Shown here one piece after another: positions 28,062 to 36,771 of a stretch of 64,000 nucleotides of DNA. Position 1 is the first letter of the stretch, and each line of letters opens with the position of its first letter. The position numbers were made by a program, and so were the translations under genes. This DNA comes from Moraxella osloensis (GTDB lineage Bacteria > Pseudomonadota > Gammaproteobacteria > Pseudomonadales > Moraxellaceae), in the NCBI RefSeq assembly GCF_001553955.1, contig NZ_CP014234.1, positions 1,302,001 to 1,366,000 of the forward strand. Reading direction: 5' to 3'. Below the pieces are notes generated by a model, which was not told the DNA's origin, made no database searches, and was given only the letters and a program-made list of their open reading frames with translations.

Positions 28062-28337
28062 TCATCGGTTGGATTTTTTGGACAGTAATTTGCGTTTGTT
28101 TTGCGGGTCGATGGTCAAAGGGCGATAGATTTCGATTCTATCGCCTGTGTTGATCGCACTTTGCCAGTCTAATTTATGGGAAAAAACACCGACACTATAG
28201 CTAAAAATCTGCGGATACTGCTGTTGCCAACCTGTGGCATTGACTGCATCAATCACGCGGCTATTATCGGCAAGTTGCAGGGTTAACCGCAACTGTGTTT
28301 GGCTATCGGGCGCAAAGGCTATATCAACAGTAATCAT
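28062..28337 (-). CDS. rnfH: RnfH/RatB-family ubiquitin-like small protein
   Basis: A 91-residue protein of the RnfH (UPF0125) family, beta-grasp fold. The N-terminus MITVDIAFAPDSQTQLRLTLQLADNSRVIDAV, the middle FSYSVGVFSHKLDWQSAINTGDRIEIYRPLTIDPQ and the basic tail KRKLLSKK are family-typical. I place the start at 28337 because the frame extends upstream only through the neighbouring gene. The ATG there overlaps the stop of the upstream membrane-protein gene as ATGA, indicating coupled translation. In many gammaproteobacteria this family sits next to ratA or smpB; here its partner is a membrane protein. The function is unresolved. Confidence 0.85.
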   Translation of the reverse strand: MITVDIAFAPDSQTQLRLTLQLADNSRVIDAVNATGWQQQYPQIFSYSVGVFSHKLDWQSAINTGDRIEIYRPLTIDPQNKRKLLSKKSNR

Positions 28338-29425
28338 TTTGCCAGTCCTAGCACCCACCCCACCATCGCCAAAATCACCGCCAATGGCACAATAATACGC
28401 ACCGCAATGCGCCAAAGGTTATATAAGCCTTCCGAGCTAAAATTCAATGATTTGCGCAAATGGCTGATTTTCATTTGCCAGCCTGCAAATACGGCTAGCC
28501 ATACCGCCGTGACTAAACTTATCACGATAATCAGCTGATTGAGCCAAGCAGTTGGTACCATGGCTAGCGCAAGACTAAGCACTGCCAATACCACCAATGC
28601 CAAAAAATTAAATTGCTGTTGTTGCAAGCGTAGTGACACTTGATGGGTCAAGATATGCAGTAAATAAGCCGCCCCTGCCAGCATTGCCAATGCATTCAGC
28701 ACTGCCGCCATCGTGCTGTTTGGCGATAAAGTCATGGCAATCAGCGCACCCACTAATAACTGAAAACTCCACACAGGTAACACATAACGACTCGCGGATT
28801 CGCGTGCTTGATCTGTCGCCGTATTGCTCATCGTGAGCATTTGGTGGGTGCGCGCATGCCAGTATAATCCCGTACCTGCGCCCACACAGACTAGCGCTAA
28901 CACTACCGCCCCTGCCCACTCCGTCAAGGACGTCGCTGTCACCTGCCACGCCACAAACCCACCCTGCATGACATTGACAACCAACGCGGCAACGGCAAAA
29001 CCGACCGCCAACCAACCTGCCAAATGCTTGATAAAACTCAAACCAATCACTATCAGCACCATGATGGCTAACAAGGCAGGCAGAGCAATATTGCTCACCA
29101 GCGGATGGATAATCTCGCCACTACTCGCCAGTAAATGCCCCACGACCGCCAGCAGCAGCACAATAGTCAGCCAACCAAACCCGCGCCAAACCGTTGACAC
29201 GTCAGCTTCACGGGTCAGCATGGGCAAACCGACCAGCGGCGACGTACCACTACGATGCGCCAAACCAATTTCTGCAAACACCAATGGCAACCCGACCAAG
29301 GTCATCGCCACCAGCCACAACAACCAAAAATCAATCTGCCCAATGTAGTCACGGCTAAACCAAGTAAAAACCAGCAGCGGCAGCAAGCTTGCTATCAAAA
29401 TCGGCTGTAAACGATTAAATGGCAT
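28334..29425 (-). CDS. Multi-pass membrane protein, possibly a distant sodium-dependent (NSS-like) transporter
   Basis: A 363-residue protein with about ten predicted membrane helices. The stretch LVGLPLVFAEIGLAHRSGTSPLVGLPML near residues 42-70 resembles the early Gly-Pro/Glu-Gly region of neurotransmitter:sodium symporters, but the protein is shorter than the ~450-500 residues of that family and I am not certain of the assignment. The stop overlaps the rnfH start by four bases (ATGA), so the two are translated from one message. A substrate cannot be read from the sequence. Confidence 0.6.
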   Translation of the reverse strand: MPFNRLQPILIASLLPLLVFTWFSRDYIGQIDFWLLWLVAMTLVGLPLVFAEIGLAHRSGTSPLVGLPMLTREADVSTVWRGFGWLTIVLLLAVVGHLLASSGEIIHPLVSNIALPALLAIMVLIVIGLSFIKHLAGWLAVGFAVAALVVNVMQGGFVAWQVTATSLTEWAGAVVLALVCVGAGTGLYWHARTHQMLTMSNTATDQARESASRYVLPVWSFQLLVGALIAMTLSPNSTMAAVLNALAMLAGAAYLLHILTHQVSLRLQQQQFNFLALVVLAVLSLALAMVPTAWLNQLIIVISLVTAVWLAVFAGWQMKISHLRKSLNFSSEGLYNLWRIAVRIIVPLAVILAMVGWVLGLAK

Positions 29426-29634
29426 GGTGTTGGATTCCTTTGTAGCGGTGGTTTATTGTCACAAAATTATTTGATTCGCTTCGCTAAAGTGATTTTAAGA
29501 AAGTGATTTTAAAAAAATGACTGTAAAATTTAACAGTGCAAAACTAAATCGCCGCTATTTTAGCAAACCCACACCGTATGCAAAACCCACCAACGCAAAA
29601 TCCACACAAACTTATCAAAAATAGTGGTCAAAAT

Positions 29635-29660
29635 AAAAAACCCTGCTTGTCACAGGGCTT
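29635..29660 (-). terminator. Rho-independent terminator of the TerD/AIM24 genes
   Basis: On the reverse strand GCCCTG pairs with CAGGG across a short loop and is followed by six T residues. It lies 43 bp after the stop of the last TerD gene. Confidence 0.8.
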
Positions 29661-29702
29661 ACTTTATGGCTTCACATTATTGCTTCATATTAAAAAGCGC
29701 GG

Positions 29703-30311
29703 TTACACGTGCGGTAAAATCGCAGGCATCAAATCATGAAAGGTACGACCTGACGCGGTTTCACCAATGGCATGCATTTTCCACTCACCGTTATGACGAT
29801 AAATTTTTGCCAAAATCAGCGCGGTATGACTGCCTTGGGCTGACAAATCGTAACGGGCAACTTCACTGTTATTGCTGGCATTCACCAAACGACAAAACGC
29901 ATTATTAACCGTGGCAAAGGTTTGACCTGTAAAGCTATTGACAGTAAAAATCAAGGCTTGCACATGGTCAGGGATACGAGATAAATTGACATTAATCACT
30001 TCGTCATCGCCATCGCCAGCACCGGTGCGGTTATCGCCTGTGTGTTGTATGCTACTGTCTTTTGACTGCAATTGTCCAAACCAAATCGCATCTACCATTT
30101 GTTTGTTGGCATCAAGCATGATACACGACGCATCCAAGTCAATGCTACCGCCTGCGCTGCCACCACCGCCGAACAAGCCACCCAAAAATCCACCTGATTT
30201 TTGCGGCGCAGCACCGACATCCCAACCCAGACCCATTTTGATTTGGCTGAGTGTACCACCTGCTTCTTTTTCTAGCGAGATTTTTTGACCTTTTGATAAA
30301 TTCACTGCCAT
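29703..30311 (-). CDS. TerD-family stress protein with Gly-rich insertion
   Basis: This 202-residue cytoplasmic protein belongs to the TerD family, linked to tellurite, phage and general stress responses. The N-terminus MAVNLSKGQKISLEKEAG and the motif [20 protein letters not shown] (near residues 87-106), which forms the calcium sites in characterised members, are clear. A Gly/Ser/Phe-rich insertion (GGFLGGLFGGGGSAGG, near residue 40) sets it apart from the second TerD protein in the same cluster. It is the last of three leftward genes, 75 bp after the AIM24 gene. Confidence 0.9.
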   Translation of the reverse strand: MAVNLSKGQKISLEKEAGGTLSQIKMGLGWDVGAAPQKSGGFLGGLFGGGGSAGGSIDLDASCIMLDANKQMVDAIWFGQLQSKDSSIQHTGDNRTGAGDGDDEVINVNLSRIPDHVQALIFTVNSFTGQTFATVNNAFCRLVNASNNSEVARYDLSAQGSHTALILAKIYRHNGEWKMHAIGETASGRTFHDLMPAILPHV

Positions 30312-30386
30312 GTTGGTATCCTTATTTTATTTTTTTACTATTCTATCTACGTTTTAAGCGGTGGATAACGGCTTGGCACAAACTGA

Positions 30387-31139
30387 CTATAACAAACCGC
30401 CTAAAATACCTTCATTGCCACCGCGTCCACCTGAGTTTGACCCCAGTAAACTTTGAATCCAGCCTTGGTAAGTATCACGGTTACGCGAGCAAATCACTAC
30501 TTTGCCTTGACCTGAGAACTTTAGCACCATGCCTTCGCCGCTCGTGACTGAATTGATGATATTGCCCAAAAAGCCTTTTTTCTGGCTGGTCGCCATTGAC
30601 AGGCTATATTGCAGTCGGCTATCCCAGCATACCACGTGACCATTATCAATAATCACATCTTTATCAGGCGTGACATCAATCTCAAACAAAGAACCAAATC
30701 CAGATACCACGACCTGACCTTGACCTTGCGTTTGCATGACCATAAAACCACCCGTATCCCCAAATACAGCGCCGCCTAAATTGCGCTGGATATTGGCACG
30801 CAAATCAACGCTATGGGTGGCTGCCACAAAGGCACCATCACTGAGTGTATACTGATTGGCGCCGACGTCTAAAATTTGCATATCGCCATCAAGTGTGGGC
30901 GCCAGTAAGCAGTCACCCTCACCATTTACCGCTTCAATTTGCTGTTGAAAAATCGACTCGTCATTGGCAAATCGGCGCATCAAAGCTTGCATGATGCCGC
31001 CACGCATCTGACCTTTAAGCTCAAGATTTGACTCCATCATGACCATGGCATTGGATTCGCAATAAATCGAATCACCTTTTTTGAGATTACAATGTAAAAA
31101 TGGCTCAATCGTCCCAATCATACTAAACGTCGCTGCCAT
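30387..31139 (-). CDS. AIM24 / TIGR00266-family protein
   Basis: This 250-residue protein matches the AIM24 beta-sandwich family by its repeated pattern. It has EPFLHCNLKKGDSIYCESNAMVMMESNLELKGQMRGG at the start, LLAPTLDGDMQILDV, FGDTGGFMVMQTQGQGQVVVSGFG, and VTPDKDVIIDNGHVVCWDSRLQYSL. A Gly-rich C-terminal tail (GSNSGGRGGNEGILGGLL) follows. Bacterial members are frequently encoded beside TerD-type genes and are thought to work in the same membrane-linked stress response. It is flanked here by two TerD genes on the same strand, supporting that association. Confidence 0.88.
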   Translation of the reverse strand: MAATFSMIGTIEPFLHCNLKKGDSIYCESNAMVMMESNLELKGQMRGGIMQALMRRFANDESIFQQQIEAVNGEGDCLLAPTLDGDMQILDVGANQYTLSDGAFVAATHSVDLRANIQRNLGGAVFGDTGGFMVMQTQGQGQVVVSGFGSLFEIDVTPDKDVIIDNGHVVCWDSRLQYSLSMATSQKKGFLGNIINSVTSGEGMVLKFSGQGKVVICSRNRDTYQGWIQSLLGSNSGGRGGNEGILGGLL

Positions 31140-31213
31140 AGGTTAATGTATCCTTATAAACTAAGTGGCAAAAATGATGATAAAAGTAGCTAAGTTTGAA
31201 AAAGCCCTTAGGC

Positions 31214-31250
31214 TTAAAAAAGCGCTCAAGCTTAAAAAGCGCTCAGGTTA
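31214..31250. repeat. Tandem ~17-bp repeat between TerD and AIM24 genes
   Basis: Two near-identical copies of a TTAAAAAGCGCTCA-containing unit lie head to tail, with a degenerate third copy to the left (GCCCTTAGGCTT). This is another intergenic tandem duplication of the type seen repeatedly in this window. Confidence 0.7.
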
Positions 31251-31267
31251 AAAAAATGGTTATGTTG

Positions 31268-31296
31268 AAAAAAAGGGGCAAGCCGATGCCACCCCA
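31268..31296 (-). terminator. Probable terminator after the first TerD gene
   Basis: On the reverse strand GGGGTGGC and GCTTGCCCC form a stem with some G-T pairs, followed by seven T residues. Transcription from this TerD gene may therefore stop, at least partly, before the AIM24 gene. Confidence 0.6.
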
Positions 31297-31331
31297 TTGT
31301 TAAAAAAATGTTAAAAATTTTAGCAAAAAAT

Positions 31332-31907
31332 CTAAACAGCAACGCCATATGACGCAGCCAATGGCCCTAAACCACCAGCAAAACCTTGTCCAACCGCGCG
31401 GAATTTCCACTCGCCATTGTTCTTATAAAGCTCACCAAAAATCATCGCTGTCTCGGTGCTGCTGTCTTCTGACAAATCATAACGAGCCACTTCAGCGCCG
31501 CCTTGGGTATTCACAATACGAATATAAGCGTTTGCTACTTGCCCAAAGTTTTGGTTACGCGCTTGACCCTCATAAATCACCGCACAAAATACCACTTTGC
31601 TTACATCGGCTGGGACCTTAGACAAATCTACTTTGATGACTTCATCGTCGCCATCGCCTTCACCGGTGCGGTTATCACCCGTATGCTCTACTGAGCCATC
31701 GGATGATTTTAGGTTATTAAAGAAAATAAAATCTGCATCTGCCCGTACTTTACCCGATTCATTGACCAAAAACGCGACCGCGTCTAAGTCAAAGGCTTGC
31801 CCGTCAGTGGCACGTGGGTTCCAGCCTAGACCAACGGCCATGTTGGTTAAATTCGGTGCTTCCTTTGATAAATTAACATTACCACCTTTGGTTAAGCTAA
31901 TTGCCAT
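31332..31907 (-). CDS. TerD-family stress protein
   Basis: A 191-residue TerD protein. It has the classic order: [93 protein letters not shown] (calcium-binding acidic cluster near residues 76-92), and a C-terminal [36 protein letters not shown]. It is almost identical in style to canonical TerD/TerE of tellurite resistance clusters. No terA, terB or terF gene is nearby, so a general stress or ion-homeostasis role seems more likely than tellurite resistance alone. Confidence 0.94.
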   Translation of the reverse strand: MAISLTKGGNVNLSKEAPNLTNMAVGLGWNPRATDGQAFDLDAVAFLVNESGKVRADADFIFFNNLKSSDGSVEHTGDNRTGEGDGDDEVIKVDLSKVPADVSKVVFCAVIYEGQARNQNFGQVANAYIRIVNTQGGAEVARYDLSEDSSTETAMIFGELYKNNGEWKFRAVGQGFAGGLGPLAASYGVAV

Positions 31908-32252
31908 TGTTTTATCCTTTGTAATAAATTTTTGAAGTCAAATAAGAAAATCGATGTCCGTTGTCATGCGCTGCGCCTTTCACGCTCAGACTACAAGTGC
32001 CTAGAACAAAAGCGCGCCCAGACTAAAATCGCCCAAAATAAAAGGCTCAAACACCATAAAAAATCGCCTAAAAAAACAAAACGTGAGCCGAAACCCACGT
32101 TTTAACTATACCTTTGGTGATAGAATTTGTCCACCATTCGGCTACATTAAGCTGTTATATTTATGTGTCAAAAGCTTAAGGGATATTAAGCTCAAGTCAG
32201 CATCCTAAATACCGCTACGGTTACGCATGAGCCCCAGTCTTTTTAGCATCTT
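31908..32252. other. Intergenic region with the DUF475 gene terminator
   Basis: These 345 bp hold no gene. The leftward terminator of the DUF475 gene lies at 32070-32104 and the promoter of the TerD gene should lie between it and 31908. Sequences near 31970-32060 contain several GCGCC/CAAAA-rich patches without a clear feature. Confidence 0.4.
32070..32104 (-). terminator. Rho-independent terminator of the DUF475 gene
   Basis: AAAACGTG at 32078-32085 pairs with CACGTTTT at 32096-32103. On the reverse strand the stem is followed by GTTTTTTT. The DUF475 gene is therefore probably a separate transcript from the TerD genes. Confidence 0.8.
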
Positions 32253-33326
32253 TTAGTGTTTAGCCAAGGCTGCTTCGCGCTTACGGTAGCTGATAGAGTT
32301 AATCACTGCCCATACGATAAAGGCAATCCCAATCAAACCTGTCACGATTTCTGGCACTTCGATATGCACAGTTGCCAATAGCATGATGACCGCCAACGCG
32401 CCAATCGCATAATGCGCACCATGCTCTAGATAAACAAACTCATCGAGCGTGCCTTTTTCTACCAAGAAAATGGTCATGGATCGCACAAACATCGCACCAA
32501 TGGCAAGCCCAAGCATGATGATAATCACGTCATTGGTAATGGCAAACGCGCCAATCACCCCATCAAAACTAAACGATGCATCGAGTACTTCTAGATACAA
32601 GAAACCTGCGATACCGCCTTTGGCAATCGCGCCCGCTACTTCTTTGCCTTCAATCACATCGGGGGTTGATTCATCATCATCACTCGCCCCTTCTAAAAGG
32701 CTTGATAACACATTGGTGGCTAGATAAATCAAAATACCAAATACCCCTGCGGTTAACACCACTGATTTTTTGGCGTCTTCCACCCAATATAAGGCGGTCA
32801 TTAACAGTACCAATGCCACAAACACGCTCATGGCATCGACCTTGCCAAATCGTGCCAATTTACGCTCGAGCCATTCAAACCACATCACTTCTTTTTCATC
32901 AAAGATGAAGTTTAAAAAAACGAGCAACAAGAACATCCCACCAAATGCCGCAATCTCTGCATGATGCTCCATCAGTTTGGCAGAGTATTCTTTCGGGTTG
33001 TTGAGCGCCATGTTGATGACATCCATCATGCCCATATCGGCAGTCACTGCGACGATGACAATCGGGAATACCAGACGCATACCAAATACCGCGATGAGTA
33101 TACCCACAGTCAAGAAAATCATTTTCCAAAACTTATCCCAGGTTTTGAGTACCGAGGCATTAACCACGGCATTGTCAAACGACAGTGAAATCTCCATCAC
33201 TGCCAGAATCAAGGTGATAAATAACGCCGAGAGCATGGCACTGACACCACCATGTGAAAAACCCCACCACGCTGCAATTGCCAGCGCAATCGTGGTAAAG
33301 ACAATATCAAAATAAAAATGTCTCAT
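32253..33326 (-). CDS. DUF475 / TerC-like integral membrane protein
   Basis: This 357-residue protein has about nine membrane helices and the acidic intramembrane motifs of the TerC/DUF475 group: ALFITLILAVMEISLSFDNAVVNASVLKTW near residues 33-62 and LYLEVLDASFSFDGVIGAFAITNDVIIIMLGLAIGAMFVRS near 243-285. The Glu and Asp residues in these helices are thought to bind metal ions. Family members occur with TerD proteins in stress clusters and are proposed metal transporters or sensors. Here it is encoded upstream of TerD-AIM24-TerD on the same strand. Confidence 0.9.
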   Translation of the reverse strand: MRHFYFDIVFTTIALAIAAWWGFSHGGVSAMLSALFITLILAVMEISLSFDNAVVNASVLKTWDKFWKMIFLTVGILIAVFGMRLVFPIVIVAVTADMGMMDVINMALNNPKEYSAKLMEHHAEIAAFGGMFLLLVFLNFIFDEKEVMWFEWLERKLARFGKVDAMSVFVALVLLMTALYWVEDAKKSVVLTAGVFGILIYLATNVLSSLLEGASDDDESTPDVIEGKEVAGAIAKGGIAGFLYLEVLDASFSFDGVIGAFAITNDVIIIMLGLAIGAMFVRSMTIFLVEKGTLDEFVYLEHGAHYAIGALAVIMLLATVHIEVPEIVTGLIGIAFIVWAVINSISYRKREAALAKH

Positions 33327-33600
33327 AATAATCCTACAAATTGAAAAAATTAACGGCTAATAAAGTCATCTAACGCGTAAGATGATTGGATGTGCCTATC
33401 TTACACAACTATTTGTTCAATCATACTACAAATGTGTTACCAAACAATTGATTGCACGCTTAAACCACGCATTATGGCAAATATTCGCCAACTTGGTGCA
33501 TTTATGGGTACAATAGCCACTTTTAATTTTTTAAACCAAGTGCTAACTGCAAAATATTGCGATTAGCCTGTGTTTAAACCCTGTTTGGAAGCGTCGCGGT

Positions 33601-34524
33601 ATGTTAGAAAACTTTATCACCCTTGTTCTGATTCTTACCCCCTTGGTGGTCGGGTTTTTGCTACCATTACCGCAACGATTCATGCCGCTGGTAGACAAGC
33701 TACTGACCAACTTGGTGTTTGTGATTTTAACCTTTATTGGTCTTTCGTTGTCGCAGATTGCTAACTTAGGCGCGCAGATTGGGTTTATTGGCACCAATGT
33801 GGCAGTATTGGCGATTTGTACCCTAGGTGCAGGTTTTATCAGTTTGCTGATGTTTGATAGGCTGCATCCTTGGCAACGTACCCTTCCCCATGAGCATAGC
33901 CAAGCAGGTTTTAGCATCACCGGAAGCCTCGTTCAGTTGTGCTGTGTGGTGTTGGGTTTTGTACTGGGCAAATTGCTGCCAATATTTTTGCCAATAATGG
34001 ATTTGCCGATTGATGGCATCATCAAGGGCTTGTTGATTTTACTAATTTTATTGGTGGGTTTTCAGTTGTCGCATTCTGGGATGACGTTACGGCAGGTATT
34101 GGTCAACAAACGCGGCGTACAAGCCTGTGTGATTTTTTGTCTTAGTGTGGCAGTCGGTGGTTTACTGTACGCGCTGATAATGCCTGATGTGACATGGACG
34201 CAAGGGTTAGCACTATCTTCTGGCTATGGCTGGTATTCGTTGTCGGGGATTATCATGACCGATGCGTATGGCGCAGTTTGGGGAAGTGTGGCATTGCTCA
34301 ATGATTTGTTACGTGAGTTTATGGCACTACTGTTTATCCCTATGCTGATTGGCAAATACCCAACCACGGCGGTGGGTTTGGGCGGGGTGACTACTATGGA
34401 TTTTACCTTGCCGGTCATCCAAAGCTCAGGGGGAAATGAAGTGGTACCGCTTGCGATGAGCTTTGGATTTTTGGTCAATATCATCTCACCAGTGTTAATG
34501 GTGGTATTTTCAAGTTTTGGCTAA
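33601..34524 (+). CDS. lysO: Lysine exporter LysO-family protein
   Basis: This 307-residue membrane protein has about eight helices and the LysO (YbjE, DUF340) signature SGYGWYSLSGIIMTDAYGAVWGSVALLNDLLREFMALLFIPMLIG near residues 206-250, which carries the acidic residues implicated in export. LysO exports lysine and toxic analogues such as thialysine in E. coli. Length and topology agree with the family. It ends 8 bp before a convergent gene with no visible terminator between them. Confidence 0.88.
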   Translation: MLENFITLVLILTPLVVGFLLPLPQRFMPLVDKLLTNLVFVILTFIGLSLSQIANLGAQIGFIGTNVAVLAICTLGAGFISLLMFDRLHPWQRTLPHEHSQAGFSITGSLVQLCCVVLGFVLGKLLPIFLPIMDLPIDGIIKGLLILLILLVGFQLSHSGMTLRQVLVNKRGVQACVIFCLSVAVGGLLYALIMPDVTWTQGLALSSGYGWYSLSGIIMTDAYGAVWGSVALLNDLLREFMALLFIPMLIGKYPTTAVGLGGVTTMDFTLPVIQSSGGNEVVPLAMSFGFLVNIISPVLMVVFSSFG

Positions 34525-34532
34525 TCACACAA

Positions 34533-34901
34533 TCAATACGCGCAAAACTCAACTTGTTGGTCGCCATACGGACTGCGTACTGTCACATAATGCAGACCTT
34601 TCATGCGCGTATGAATACGATAGGTATTGTCGTCAATCCATTGACCTCGCAGCACACCCCGTGCATCTCTGATGTGGATACCGTCTTCCATATTGGCGGC
34701 TTTCACTTCAAAATCTTGATTTTTTAGCAGATACAGGCTATAAGTTTTAGTTTTACTAAAATCGCCTGAATAACTGGCGCAGTAGCTACCCTTTGGAAAA
34801 ATAATTTTGGTAGCTGTCGCGGCAGTGGCAGTTTGGGTGGTTGCCGCTACCGATAGCATGGCTATAGCTCCAAATAAGGGGGCTGTAAAACGTCTTTTCA
34901 T
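34533..34901 (-). CDS. Small secreted protein of unknown function
   Basis: This 122-residue product has a clear Sec signal peptide (MKRRFTAPLFGAIAMLSVAATTQTATAA, cleavage near 28). The mature domain of ~95 residues has two cysteines (KGSYCASYSG and QVEFCAY) that could form a disulfide. It resembles small beta-rich periplasmic proteins, but I recognise no family. AGGAGAATGAGATG precedes the gene, a good ribosome binding site. It is expected to be periplasmic. Confidence 0.7.
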   Translation of the reverse strand: MKRRFTAPLFGAIAMLSVAATTQTATAATATKIIFPKGSYCASYSGDFSKTKTYSLYLLKNQDFEVKAANMEDGIHIRDARGVLRGQWIDDNTYRIHTRMKGLHYVTVRSPYGDQQVEFCAY

Positions 34902-35037
34902 CTCATTCTCCTTGTCTTTGTTTGACTATTTTTTAATATGACAATTTCCTATTGCCGCTTGATTATTATTAACAGATTTTCTAGTCACTTTCATGATAAG
35001 TTCAGTAAAAAACATTTGTTTTTTTTGTCAGCACAAT

Positions 35038-35076
35038 AAAAAACCCCGCTCATGTCATCACACAATCGGGGTTTTC
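35038..35076 (-). terminator. Terminator downstream of the old yellow enzyme gene
   Basis: AAAACCCCG pairs with CGGGGTTTT across an 18-nt loop, with flanking A and T tracts. It lies 35 bp beyond the leftward stop at 35111. Confidence 0.8.
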
Positions 35077-35110
35077 ATATTCGCTAATACGATTATTTTC
35101 GCTAGTAAAA

Positions 35111-36235
35111 TTATTGTGCTAACGCAGGATAATCGGTATAGCCTTCTTGATCGCCACCATAAAAAGTGGCTGGGTTTGGTTGATTAAGTGGCGCATTTTG
35201 GTGAAAACGCTCAACCAAATCTGGATTTGCGATATAGCTGCGACCAAAAGCGACCGCATCAATTAAGCCATCACGAATTAGCGTGTCTGCTTTTTCTGCC
35301 GTATAGCCACCAGCACCGATAAGCACGCCGTGATAAGTATCACGAATTTGGCGACGGAATTCTGCTGTAAAGGGTTTTCCACCTGCCCAGTCTGGCTCGG
35401 AGATATGTAAATAGGCTAGGTTAAAGCTATCAATCAGTTTGATGATTGCTAACGCATCGTCTTCGCTACCGGCATCCACACCATTGAATTGGCCCAGTGG
35501 CGAGATACGGATACCCACTTTGTCACTGCCAATCGCGCGAGTGACTGCAGTTAGAATTTCTTTCAAAAAGCGCATACGGTTCTCTAAGCTACCACCGTAT
35601 TCATCGCTGCGTTGGTTGACGCTCTCATACAAGAATTGATGAATCAAATAGCCGTGTGCGCCGTGGATTTCAATAAAATCCATACCCGCTTCAATCGCAT
35701 TACGCGCGGCATTGGCAAAGTCATCGACGGTTTGTTTGATTTCTGCGATGGTCATCTCACGCGCTGGCGTGGCAGTCACACGGTATACTTTGCCTTCCTC
35801 ATCTTTTAACGAGGTGCGTACCGCATCACCCAAATCCACGGCTGATGCTGATACAGGTGGCTGACCTTGTGGGCGCAAGCTATAATGCGATACCAGCCCT
35901 GTGTGCCATAGCTGCATAGCGATATGACCGCCTGCTTGATGTACGCTATCAGCAATCATTTTCCAGCCTGCAATTTGCGCAGCACTAAAAATACCTGGCG
36001 CACCTGCGTAGCCTTTGGCATCGGCTGAGATATCCGTGGCTTCCGTGATAATCAAACCACTGCTAGCGCGCTGGGTATAATAAGTTGCCATGAGTGGCGT
36101 TGGCAAGCCACCAATCCCTTTTTTGCCATCTGGCAAATCAGCACTACGCAGACGGGTCAATGGCGCCATAAAGACGCGGTTTGGCAAGCGCATCGCGCCC
36201 ACGTTAATCGGTGACAAAAGAGCGGAGTAAGACAT
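35111..36235 (-). CDS. nemA: Old yellow enzyme family ene-reductase (NemA-like)
   Basis: A 374-residue FMN-dependent NADPH oxidoreductase that reduces activated C=C bonds and nitro or maleimide compounds. Family motifs are MRLPNRVFMAPLTRLRSAD at the N-terminus, IITEATDIS, AMQLWHTGLVSH, the active-site FIEIHGAHGYLIHQFLYESVNQRSDEYGGSLENRMRF near residues 185-222 (His/Asn or His/His pair and Tyr), and the FMN phosphate site GAGGYTAEKAD and AVAFGRSYIANPDL. The gene symbol is by family resemblance. The upstream DNA is long and AT-rich and may contain a repressor site, but none was identified. Confidence 0.88.
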   Translation of the reverse strand: MSYSALLSPINVGAMRLPNRVFMAPLTRLRSADLPDGKKGIGGLPTPLMATYYTQRASSGLIITEATDISADAKGYAGAPGIFSAAQIAGWKMIADSVHQAGGHIAMQLWHTGLVSHYSLRPQGQPPVSASAVDLGDAVRTSLKDEEGKVYRVTATPAREMTIAEIKQTVDDFANAARNAIEAGMDFIEIHGAHGYLIHQFLYESVNQRSDEYGGSLENRMRFLKEILTAVTRAIGSDKVGIRISPLGQFNGVDAGSEDDALAIIKLIDSFNLAYLHISEPDWAGGKPFTAEFRRQIRDTYHGVLIGAGGYTAEKADTLIRDGLIDAVAFGRSYIANPDLVERFHQNAPLNQPNPATFYGGDQEGYTDYPALAQ

Positions 36236-36648
36236 ACATTCCTCGTGATGGTTAATTCATCTTTCGTTGAGTGATTGGACGCTGCTAGCTTCAAGTCATA
36301 ACAAACTTGATAAAAAAATTGTTGCAGCATCCTTGTTTATAAGGGTTTTAGACTTATATACGTTGCTAGCAAACGTCGTCACAGCGTAATTTTCACAGGT
36401 TAATCTGCTATTAGAAACTTGCGCAAAGACTACCGTTTAGCAAGCATTTGTTTTAAAAAACATTTGTTTTTAAAAAGCATCTGTTTTTAAAAAGCATTTG
36501 CGAGTTTTTTAGACAAATTATTGCAATTGCTTTCACTATTTTATTCTATGATAGCTCGGTGTTTGAGCATAACGTTTACTTAATAAGTGCCATGCTGCAT
36601 TTTTACAAGTGGCAATGTATTAACAATAACAAATTCTTAAGGATCGGC
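36236..36648. other. Intergenic region upstream of the truncated alcohol dehydrogenase, with repeats
   Basis: These 413 bp hold no gene but contain a 17-bp tandem array (36443-36500). An AT-rich segment before 36600 (TTGCAATTGCTT...TATGAT) looks like the original promoter of the broken alcohol dehydrogenase gene. The old yellow enzyme promoter must also lie here. Confidence 0.5.
36443..36500. repeat. Imperfect ~17-bp tandem array
   Basis: Four head-to-tail units related to GCATTTGTTTTTAAAAA occupy 36443-36500, the last one truncated. They lie upstream of the alcohol dehydrogenase stub. Confidence 0.75.
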
Positions 36649-36765
36649 ATGAATAATTTCCAATATTACAACCCTGTGCGTATGGTATTTGGCGAAGGTC
36701 AAATCAAAGAACTCGCTAATCTTGTCCCTGATAATGCCCGCGTACTTATCACTTTTTGTGATTGA
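36649..36765 (+). pseudogene. 5' stub of an iron-containing alcohol dehydrogenase
   Basis: An ATG at 36649 with an AAGGA ribosome binding site opens a 38-codon frame reading MNNFQYYNPVRMVFGEGQ, then IKELANLVPDNARVLIT. This is the N-terminus of a YqhD/BDH-type NAD(P)H-dependent iron alcohol dehydrogenase (family length ~385 residues). Homology stops after VLIT at about 36750, where the family continues with a glycine-rich nucleotide-binding loop (YGGGS). The frame then reads FCD and stops. The rest of the gene is absent, and the next base pairs lead directly into the 3' end of the convergent histidine kinase gene. The promoter and start survive, so a short peptide could still be made. Confidence 0.8.
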
Positions 36766-36771
36766 TATCCC

